Origin: a virus
Virus record (IMG/VR): IMGVR_UViG_3300037574_000313
Location: 1-38,811 of that record
Strand: one strand, 5' to 3'
Length of the DNA stretch: 38,811 bases
The notes under the pieces are model-generated. The model was not told where the DNA came from. It was given only the letters and a program-made list of their open reading frames with translations, and did no database searches. Each line of letters starts with the position of its first letter. Within the stretch, counting starts at the first letter, position 1. Below, piece after piece: positions 8,548 through 15,242 of this stretch. A program made the position numbers and the translations under genes.

Positions 8548-8799
8548 TTAGCGAACCTGGCCGGTGCGGCGGTTGCCTTTTTTGATCATCGGAATGGTCG
8601 CATCGTCAGCGCTGGGACGAGTCGGGCCACCATTACGGTTAAGGCTCAGATTCGCGCGCTCGTTAAGAACGGTCATATAATCGACACCCACGCCAAAGCG
8701 TTCTCCCTCGGACACGTCGCCACTCTGTACGGGCAATTTGTGGCCGGGGTTTTTGGCTCCGGTGGTGTGTTTACGGTTTCGGCTGTACTGTTTTGCCAT
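8548..8799 (-). CDS. Hypothetical small basic protein
   Basis: An 83-aa Arg/Lys/Asn-rich protein (MAKQYSRNRKHTTGAKNPGH; ends MIKKGNRRTGQVR). The start has AGGAG seven bases upstream. It lies just upstream of the scaffold gene in the head module, so it is probably a minor head or DNA-contacting protein. The family is not recognised. The adjacent gap at 8800-8874 holds only a ribosome-binding site. Confidence 0.55.
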   Translation of the reverse strand: MAKQYSRNRKHTTGAKNPGHKLPVQSGDVSEGERFGVGVDYMTVLNERANLSLNRNGGPTRPSADDATIPMIKKGNRRTGQVR

Positions 8800-8874
8800 G
8801 AGGTAACTCCTATTAGTGATCGCGATTGTGGAGGAGAGATTAAAGGTATATCCCAGAAATCATGTATTAGACAA

Positions 8875-9225
8875 CTACCCTCCTGCTGATTGTCTAACAT
8901 AAAACCCCGTTGGGCCGCCGGTTGAGGCGGTCAAACGAAGGTGCATCTTGGCATACGGTGCAACCATATACCGTCCCATAACGCCTACGGCAACGGTGAT
9001 AGAGTCTAACAAGAGCCATAGGTCGTCAGCGGCTTCATAAGTATAAATTTCAATACTCACATCTGTGCCGCCCTGACAGATTACATCAAGCTGACAGAAG
9101 TTACCGTATTTATAGCTAGTTTCAAACGCCTTGCCAGCGGCAACGGGGTCAGAAACATTGGGGTCCGGGTCAACAACTACGTTGCCCTTCTTGTAAATCG
9201 TTGACCAGATGGGTGGTACGCTCAT
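8875..9225 (-). CDS. Putative head decoration/fibre-like protein
   Basis: A 116-aa beta-rich protein (YGNFCQLDVICQGGTDVSIE, then DDLWLLLDSITVAVGVMGRY, ending in LTASTGGPTGFYVRQ). The alternation of strands and the terminal 'R-L-x-x-T-x-G' pattern resemble small virion surface domains. It is located between the basic paralogous proteins and the scaffold gene. GGAAAG precedes the ATG. A TATAAT element lies only about 20 bp upstream (see rejected items). The exact role is unknown. Confidence 0.5.
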   Translation of the reverse strand: MSVPPIWSTIYKKGNVVVDPDPNVSDPVAAGKAFETSYKYGNFCQLDVICQGGTDVSIEIYTYEAADDLWLLLDSITVAVGVMGRYMVAPYAKMHLRLTASTGGPTGFYVRQSAGG

Positions 9226-9307
9226 ATTTCAATCTTTCCGATTATATATCGTATTTGTCAACCCTGTTAGTTTTTCTTCTGCGCTTCTTAGTTTTCAAGG
9301 CTACAGC

Positions 9308-11452
9308 CTAGGACTTGCCCCTAGACCACTGGCGTCGCTCTCGCTTCTCGACGTTAACGCCAAGATACTTACGCAGACGGTCCCCTCTGGACGGCTTAGT
9401 GGGCTTAATGGGCTTCACCGCCTTCTTTTTGCCAGAGGTAGCACTCTTAAATCGATCCTCCCACGTTTTCTCTGGCGCTCGCTTTCCTGACAAAGATTCC
9501 CGCATCTCGGATACGGATTTTATACCGCTCATGCTGGCCTTCTTCTTCTTCTTCTTGGACTTCAATTTCTGACGGTAGCTTGGCAGCCTTCTCCGCGCGC
9601 GTGCCTTGGCGGCCTTCTTCGCCTGACTTAGCTTCTTTTCGCCACTCTCGATGGCAGCTTCGCGCTTAGCGCGACGGCGATCAGTCTTCGCCCGCGAAGC
9701 CTTGCTCGGCGGCTTTTGGCCCAGATACCCTTCATAGTCGAGCGCCTGAATCTGCTTCTGATAGTCGCGCTCCTTGGTGTCTCTTAACCGTTTAACGTGC
9801 ATTTCAAGCCGCTCTGGATCGTGCTTCTTTGCGGCCTTCTTCTTCTTCTTAGTACCCTTAGATTGCACAGCTTCAGTAGAGCCCTTAGATACCTGGCCCT
9901 TTTCCCTTTGCGCCAGACCCTTGAGCTGCTCACGACGAAATGCGCCCGCCGTGGGCTTATTCGCCTTAGACTTTATGGCGGGTTTGGCCGCCTGCTTGGC
10001 TGAGTAGTCCTCTGCCTTCTTCCAGTTCTTTGCCAACTCAGTGTCGCCAGCCGACTCAGCCTTGATCCGCTGGGCTTTGGCGTTCTTGTGGTCGGCCACC
10101 GCGCGCTTCCTATCGCGCTCCTCGCGCGTAGGCATCCCCTTCATCCGTGCCATCGAGCGCTTCGCAGATGCGGCTGACCCCCGTGCCTGCAAAGTTTCCC
10201 CACCCAGGCCGCCGAGCCGAGCTGCGAACTTTCTCCTCACGCCCGGCGGCATCGAGCGCGGGTCGGGCCGCCGACCTCTTTCCGCAATGCCTACGCCGAT
10301 GGCTGCCCCGGCTGGGTTAGGTCGAGACGCCTCGTCTGTGTAAAAGGCGCGATTCTCTACCCACTTGCCAGCAGAACGCCCATAATTTCCTCTTTTATCG
10401 TATATGGCGATCCGGCCTGGGCCTAGGCCATCAGCCTTCTTCAAAAAGCGTTCGCCGCTTTTGTCCCACTTTTCGCTGAGAACAGTGTCCGCGTAGTCGT
10501 GGAGCCCGCGACGGTCGCTCAACCCTGCCCAAAGGGTTTTGGACTTACTGCCATCTTCAGGTTCAAACACAATGCGATTGCCCGCCTTGGCTTGTGCGAC
10601 CATATTGGTGCGGTCTTTTGGATCCAAGACAGAATCCTTAGCTGAAGGGGCCTTCTTCTTACCGCCGAGCCGGCCAATGGCCGCTGCCTGCTTTGCTGAA
10701 GGCCCCTTCTTAGGCTTGGACCTGGCAGCCGCTCGGCGCTCGCGCTCAGGCCGCGCGCGTTCATTAGCTAAGTCTTTCGCTGCCAACTTATCGAAGCGAG
10801 CTTGTTGTTGCTTGTGCTTGCGGGCCTGCTTGGGTGACAGACCTGCGATACCGCCGTCAATAACCTTCTTCTCCGCCGCTATGTTCGCGTCGGTGGTCTT
10901 CAGTGTAAATTTTACACCAGCGGCGGCCTTTTTCTGTATCGAACCGCGAGTTTTCTTTCTGTAGGCATCCCGCGCGATTTGAAACGCACCCTCCCGCTGT
11001 TGAGTTCGCTTATTCGCTGGAGTGCCTCTCTTCATAGAGGGGGGCTGGTCGTACCTTTTACCTTTATGACGCATCCGTTCCGCTTCACGGCCCTCGGCAG
11101 CCCCAGATGTCGTGCCGGTCCTTTTAGCGAACTTCTCTAATCGCTTCTTGGTAGCCTTCTTTGCGCCTGCGGCGGTCTTTTTTTCTACCCACGCCTTAGA
11201 CACAGCCTTTTGGCCGCCGCGTGATTTGCGCACACCCCCGACGCGGGGAGCAGCGAGCTTAGGTCCGGCACTCTTCCTGGCTGGGCGAGCTTTTCTGCCC
11301 TTACGGGTAGAAGGCGTAGGCAGCGGGCCATAAACCTTGCTTCCTCCGCGAGAAATGTAGAATTTGCCCCCTCGGGGGCCACTCTGCATTCCTCCGCGAG
11401 CGCCTCGACGGCTGCTACCTGAGTTGCGTGATGGTCTTTTGTAGAATGGCAT
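9308..11452 (-). CDS. Basic tagged virion-cargo-like protein, third paralogue (unrecognised middle domain)
   Basis: A 714-aa, extremely Lys/Arg/Ala-rich protein. Residues 22-47 carry the shared tag MQSGPRGGKFYISRGGSKVY followed by a G-P-L-P-T-P end. Residues 60-280 are basic and helical. Residues about 280-395 look like a folded domain (NRIVFEPEDGSKSKTLWAGL, ERFLKKADGLGPGRIAIYDK, WVENRAFYTDEASRPNPAGA) that I do not recognise. Residues 523-539 repeat the second shared motif KGSTEAVQSKGTKKKKK, followed by more basic helix to the end. It is the last of three tandem paralogues between portal and scaffold. The composition suggests DNA contact inside the head or ejection with the genome. No MuF fold was seen. 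Confidence 0.72.
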   Translation of the reverse strand: MPFYKRPSRNSGSSRRGARGGMQSGPRGGKFYISRGGSKVYGPLPTPSTRKGRKARPARKSAGPKLAAPRVGGVRKSRGGQKAVSKAWVEKKTAAGAKKATKKRLEKFAKRTGTTSGAAEGREAERMRHKGKRYDQPPSMKRGTPANKRTQQREGAFQIARDAYRKKTRGSIQKKAAAGVKFTLKTTDANIAAEKKVIDGGIAGLSPKQARKHKQQQARFDKLAAKDLANERARPERERRAAARSKPKKGPSAKQAAAIGRLGGKKKAPSAKDSVLDPKDRTNMVAQAKAGNRIVFEPEDGSKSKTLWAGLSDRRGLHDYADTVLSEKWDKSGERFLKKADGLGPGRIAIYDKRGNYGRSAGKWVENRAFYTDEASRPNPAGAAIGVGIAERGRRPDPRSMPPGVRRKFAARLGGLGGETLQARGSAASAKRSMARMKGMPTREERDRKRAVADHKNAKAQRIKAESAGDTELAKNWKKAEDYSAKQAAKPAIKSKANKPTAGAFRREQLKGLAQREKGQVSKGSTEAVQSKGTKKKKKAAKKHDPERLEMHVKRLRDTKERDYQKQIQALDYEGYLGQKPPSKASRAKTDRRRAKREAAIESGEKKLSQAKKAAKARARRRLPSYRQKLKSKKKKKKASMSGIKSVSEMRESLSGKRAPEKTWEDRFKSATSGKKKAVKPIKPTKPSRGDRLRKYLGVNVEKRERRQWSRGKS

Positions 11453-11467
11453 AGTTGATTAATCCTA

Positions 11468-11683
11468 TTACTTCAGTCCGAGCCGTAGCAGGTAGTACGG
11501 TTCCCACAAGGAGCCGCCAACCATGCCAGACAATTCAATATACGCAAGAAGTTGGTTCTTATAAACCATTTCAAATCGTTTTTTGGTGAGCTTGCCACGA
11601 TTCTTCTCCCCTTTGGCGTCGGCCAACAGCTTTCGCAACCTCGTCATAGCCTGTATAGGGGTTATAATCTTTCGTTTACCCAT
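11468..11683 (-). CDS. Hypothetical 71-aa protein
   Basis: A small basic helical protein (MTRLRKLLADAKGEKNRGK, then FEMVYKNQLLAYIELSG) ending with Trp/Tyr-rich SLWEPYYLLRLGLK. It is inserted between two of the basic tagged paralogues with short spacers on either side, so it is co-transcribed with them. It lacks the shared tag. The function is not recognised. A partner of one of the large basic proteins is possible. Confidence 0.5.
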   Translation of the reverse strand: MGKRKIITPIQAMTRLRKLLADAKGEKNRGKLTKKRFEMVYKNQLLAYIELSGMVGGSLWEPYYLLRLGLK

Positions 11684-11687
11684 TATT

Positions 11688-13160
11688 CTAACCGTTCTCT
11701 TTCTTCCACAGGGACGGGGCAGCCTTCTTTAGAGCCTTAGAGTGTCTCCAGCCGATCTTACGGAGGCGAGCGTACCTAGCCATCTGACTGTCAGTGAGGT
11801 CGCCAAGTGTCGCCCCGCTCCGGGGCTTCTTTTTCTTAGGCTTCTTGATGACCCTCTTCTTCTTCTTCTTGGTGCCGGTAGATTGTGTTCCAACAGAAGA
11901 ACCTGATCCCTTAGGAACACCCCTCTTAACAGGTGCCTTTCGTTTGGCCTTGGCCTTAGTGCCTGTAGACTGCCTCGCTTTAGAAGAAACAACAGGCCCC
12001 ATTCCAAGGTACTTACGAACATCCTGACAAAACGCAGCCTCCTCCGGGCGGCGAAGGCGCATGGCGTGAGGGTTAACCACATACGCTGTCATTGTCTCTG
12101 CGAACCACTCATGTTGATCGGTCAGAGCATAGACGCTCACCGCCCCCTCCTTACCCGTCGCGTTATCGAAGTGATGGCCCCAACGTCTGATCAAGTCATG
12201 CCCTTCACCACTAATAGCATTAAACCCTTTCGGAGGAGCTTCAGTCTCGGCCAAAAACTCGCGGGGGGTGGGTTTCTGCCAAATCCTTTTAACCCAGCGT
12301 GTGCGCATAAAACCCCCAGAAGTGCGCTCAACCTGAGGGTCTTTCGCGAGAATGGGGACTTGGGGGTTTGACTTACTGATCGCGTCATGAATTAAGGCAT
12401 ACGACGCATGGTGCATCATCTCATGCACCACGATAGCTTTAGTGTGATCGTATTGCCTCTCGGCCTTAGACCCCTTGCGCACAGGGTACGCCACATTGTG
12501 ATAAACCGGAGGGGTGCCTATGCCACGAATCTCGAAATGCGACGAGCCTCCTGGCGATACCTTGTTGTGGCTTGATGTCAGATCGAACGTCGGCGGCCTA
12601 ACTATGATGTACTGCTGCTTACCCTGCACTGGCCAAGAGTCACGGGGGCTAACGTATCCTCCACTGCCATAGTGGTCAGAAACTTGCCTAAACGACACAT
12701 TCCCGAGGGGATGTCGGGCCAGAACAGGCCCCATGCCAGACGCCTCTACCGCCTTGTCCAGCAGTATCGTATAAGCTTTATGCGCGTCAGCACTGACATC
12801 CCGCTCCCCAACCTCTGCCCTTCTCCTGGCAAACTTGCCCCGAGTGTTTACCTCAACGGGGGCATCTCTCTTCTGGGAGTACGCTGTCTTAGTCGCCTTG
12901 GGCTTGGCTTTAACCGTGGCTGCCTGTTTGGTTGCCCTAGAGGTGAGCTTATCTGCCTTCTTCTTAGCTATCCGCTCCCCAACCTCTGCCTTTCTCCTGG
13001 CGGCTGACTTCCTTCCTGCCGCGCCTCGACGTGCAGGCTTCTGTGGAGTGGGCAGGCTCCCGTAAACCTTGTTGCCGCTGCGCGAAATGTAGAACTTACC
13101 CCCTCGGGGTCCGGTCTGCATCCCTGAGCGGGGGGCTTTACGCGCTGGCCGAGAAGACAT
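11688..13160 (-). CDS. Basic tagged protein with HExxH metalloprotease-like domain, second paralogue
   Basis: A 490-aa protein. Residues 14-39 carry the shared tag (MQTGPRGGKFYISRSGNKVY, then S-L-P-T-P). Two near-copies of RRxAEVGER occur at about 55-63 and 113-120. The central part, about 125-390, is folded and contains KAIVVHEMMHHASYALIHD (241-259) with the zinc-metallopeptidase HExxH at 246-250. A candidate third ligand lies in EWFAETMTAY (Glu355), the spacing expected of a gluzincin-like site. A Lys-rich C-terminus repeats the second shared motif (GSGSSVGTQSTGTKKKKK, 418-435). It probably acts on a peptide substrate: either a virion protein during maturation, or peptidoglycan or a host protein after ejection. 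The substrate is unknown. Confidence 0.72.
   Translation of the reverse strand: MSSRPARKAPRSGMQTGPRGGKFYISRSGNKVYGSLPTPQKPARRGAAGRKSAARRKAEVGERIAKKKADKLTSRATKQAATVKAKPKATKTAYSQKRDAPVEVNTRGKFARRRAEVGERDVSADAHKAYTILLDKAVEASGMGPVLARHPLGNVSFRQVSDHYGSGGYVSPRDSWPVQGKQQYIIVRPPTFDLTSSHNKVSPGGSSHFEIRGIGTPPVYHNVAYPVRKGSKAERQYDHTKAIVVHEMMHHASYALIHDAISKSNPQVPILAKDPQVERTSGGFMRTRWVKRIWQKPTPREFLAETEAPPKGFNAISGEGHDLIRRWGHHFDNATGKEGAVSVYALTDQHEWFAETMTAYVVNPHAMRLRRPEEAAFCQDVRKYLGMGPVVSSKARQSTGTKAKAKRKAPVKRGVPKGSGSSVGTQSTGTKKKKKRVIKKPKKKKPRSGATLGDLTDSQMARYARLRKIGWRHSKALKKAAPSLWKKENG
12801..13001. repeat. Pair of 30-bp direct repeats inside the metalloprotease-like gene
   Basis: Positions 12801-12830 and 12972-13001 are identical except for one base. 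In the gene they encode two copies of the peptide around AEVGER. The high nucleotide identity suggests a recent internal duplication of the N-terminal linker. Confidence 0.75.
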
Positions 13161-13166
13161 AATCGA

Positions 13167-15215
13167 TTACCTGTCCTGGTGACGGATTTTGGCGGCGCGG
13201 TAATTTGCGTAATCTCTCAATGTATGGATAGGACTGGCCTTTGCGGCTTCAACTTGCTTCGCAGTGGGCTCAAGTCGGCCACCCTCCTCAGTCTTGCCCG
13301 AGCCCTTCGCCCACTTGGTCTTGCCCTTCTTAATCTTACCCCCTCCAGCAACAAACTTTTTCCTAGCCTTATCAGCCTTCTCGCTGCCGGCCCACCTCGT
13401 CTTAGGGCCGCCCTTCTTTAAGAATGGGTTCGGATTCCTCGGCTTAGGCAAAGGTCTGCGCTTCTTACGGGGCGGCGGCGGCCTACGCTTCTTTGTACCC
13501 GTCGATTGAATCGCCTCAGTAGAGCCCTTTGACTCTTGGAAGCGCTTCGGTGTCCCTCCGGGCACCACCTTGTCCTGCATGTCGGCGCGGAATACCCCAG
13601 GCATCTTGAACGATTTCTTCAGCATATCGTCCATGTTCATATCGACCTTAATGACGTTCATCTTTCTGGTCGGGCCAATAGTCAGCATAGCCGCGTATCG
13701 ATGGTGCCCATCCAAGATGAAGTTATCTTTACTAACAACAATGGGCTTCTTGCCGGGGTCGTATTTGCCCTTCAGATGCGCGTCTGCCATTCCAAAGGCT
13801 TTACCTGCTTTGATCTCTCGCTGCGTGGCCTTCAGCTCCCCGACGTTCATCTTGCTTTCGCTAACCTTAATGCCCTTAGATTTCAGCCGACCCATAAAGG
13901 CATCGAACATGGAGCCCTTCATGTTCGGGTCAGCGCCAGCCGCGATAGCAGCGTCAACCTTCCAAGCATTCTTGGGGTCTTTACGAAGCTCTGAGAAAGG
14001 CACATCGAGTAGCTGGGGCATCTCAGACCGGGGGACGTTCTTGTTCCCCGCGCATACAGGAGGCGATTTCTTACAGACATCAGCAGACTTGCTGATCCCT
14101 TGCGCCATCTTCTTAGCGATGTAGGCAGCCTGCTTTTTGTTCTTGCCAACTACTTCCTGATTATACTGAGCTAACGGATTAGCTTCTTTTTTGCCGGTCA
14201 TCCCAGGAACAGGCTTTGCGCTATCACCCTCAATGTCATTATTGGCTTCCTTCTTGGCATCAGTGGCAATTCGTAACCGCTGCTTAGGCTCAGGCTTCTT
14301 TTTTGCGGGCTCACCGACGTCAATGCGCTGCTTCTTGGGAGCCTCTTTAGGCTCACCTGTGTCAATGCGAGCCTTGCCGGCTTTCGCCGCCATCCGCTGC
14401 CGCACCGCTTCCTTATTCGAGGGGCTCAACTTATCGAAACGTCCCTTGGCTTCCTGCGCCCTAGCCTTCTTGCCCTTGGCGTGCTGTTCAGATCGCTCGC
14501 GGGCTACCTCTTTCTTTAGCCCAGCCAGCTCACGCTTCTCAGCTCGCCTCTTAGTCACAATCGACCGAACACGCTCAGCCCGGTCTGGAGACATTTTAGA
14601 AAGAACCGTCTCTTGCCCAGACGAGAAATCTTTAGATGCCTTGGTTTTAGGGGTACCAATGATCTTTTTTCTCAGAGCTGAGAGGTCGCTCTTCGTCTTG
14701 TCCATGTGCTGCTTGCGCGCACTTGCCTGGGGCTTCAGCCTCTCAGTTCTCGCCTTTACCTTTTCGTATCGCTTATAGCTTTTTTCTGCACCACCAACGG
14801 CCTTCTTAGCCCTCTCAAGCCTTTTTTGCCGTCCTTTATCCTCACGGCTCATCCCGGCTTTGGCTTTCCACCCCCGAGATCCAGCTTCCGCCTGCTTTCT
14901 TTTTTGACCAGCTTTCTTTTTCCATCCGCCACCCGCCAAGGCGGCTCTGCGCAGGGGCGGCCTGACCTTCTTTAAGGTGGGGCGTTTAGGCTGTTTGGCC
15001 GGCAACGAGGGTTTCTTTAGACTGGGGCGGGCTCGACCCGCAGAGGCACGAGCGCCCTTTCGCCCCCTAGGGGTAGGTAGATCGCGGTAAACCTTGCTGC
15101 CGCCGCCAGACACATAGTATTTGCCGCCCCTAGGTCCGCTCTGCATCCCTCCTCTGCTTCGACCAGAGGAAGAGCTTTTGCGGCCTGAGATTGATCTACT
15201 GCGTCTACGGGGCAT
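13167..15215 (-). CDS. Basic tagged protein with ParB/Srx-like domain, first paralogue
   Basis: A 682-aa protein. Residues 24-49 carry the shared tag (MQSGPRGGKYYVSGGGSKVY, then R-D-L-P-T-P). Residues 50-350 are basic and coiled-coil-like. Residues about 378-535 match the ParB/sulfiredoxin-like domain often seen in phage and polymorphic-toxin proteins: NVPRSEMPQL, LKATQREIKAGKAFGMADAH, then VVSKDNFILDGHHRYAAML with DGHHR at 502-506. Residues 563-576 give the second shared motif KGSTEAIQSTGTKK, then a Pro/Arg/Lys-rich tail. It lies directly after the portal gene. The ParB-like fold can bind nucleotides or cut DNA, so candidate roles are DNA processing in the capsid or an ejected effector. Confidence 0.75.
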   Translation of the reverse strand: MPRRRSRSISGRKSSSSGRSRGGMQSGPRGGKYYVSGGGSKVYRDLPTPRGRKGARASAGRARPSLKKPSLPAKQPKRPTLKKVRPPLRRAALAGGGWKKKAGQKRKQAEAGSRGWKAKAGMSREDKGRQKRLERAKKAVGGAEKSYKRYEKVKARTERLKPQASARKQHMDKTKSDLSALRKKIIGTPKTKASKDFSSGQETVLSKMSPDRAERVRSIVTKRRAEKRELAGLKKEVARERSEQHAKGKKARAQEAKGRFDKLSPSNKEAVRQRMAAKAGKARIDTGEPKEAPKKQRIDVGEPAKKKPEPKQRLRIATDAKKEANNDIEGDSAKPVPGMTGKKEANPLAQYNQEVVGKNKKQAAYIAKKMAQGISKSADVCKKSPPVCAGNKNVPRSEMPQLLDVPFSELRKDPKNAWKVDAAIAAGADPNMKGSMFDAFMGRLKSKGIKVSESKMNVGELKATQREIKAGKAFGMADAHLKGKYDPGKKPIVVSKDNFILDGHHRYAAMLTIGPTRKMNVIKVDMNMDDMLKKSFKMPGVFRADMQDKVVPGGTPKRFQESKGSTEAIQSTGTKKRRPPPPRKKRRPLPKPRNPNPFLKKGGPKTRWAGSEKADKARKKFVAGGGKIKKGKTKWAKGSGKTEEGGRLEPTAKQVEAAKASPIHTLRDYANYRAAKIRHQDR

Positions 15216-15242
15216 AAGTTACATTCCACCTGCCGTTGGTTT

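Noticed and set aside
9241-9261. TTGACA and TATAAT on the minus strand before the 116-aa gene
   Set aside because: The hexamers are only nine bases apart, far from the usual 16-18, and the transcript would start within about 10 bases of the ATG.
13179-14975. Long plus-strand open frames opposite the basic paralogues (for example 14191-14778 and 13570-14124)
   Set aside because: They mirror Lys/Arg-rich codons of the sense genes, giving Leu/Ser/Phe-rich translations without ribosome-binding sites or recognisable domains.
9308-15215. MuF/gp7-type head morphogenesis protein in the portal-scaffold interval
   Set aside because: The location is right, but no MuF-like motif was seen in any of the three basic proteins.
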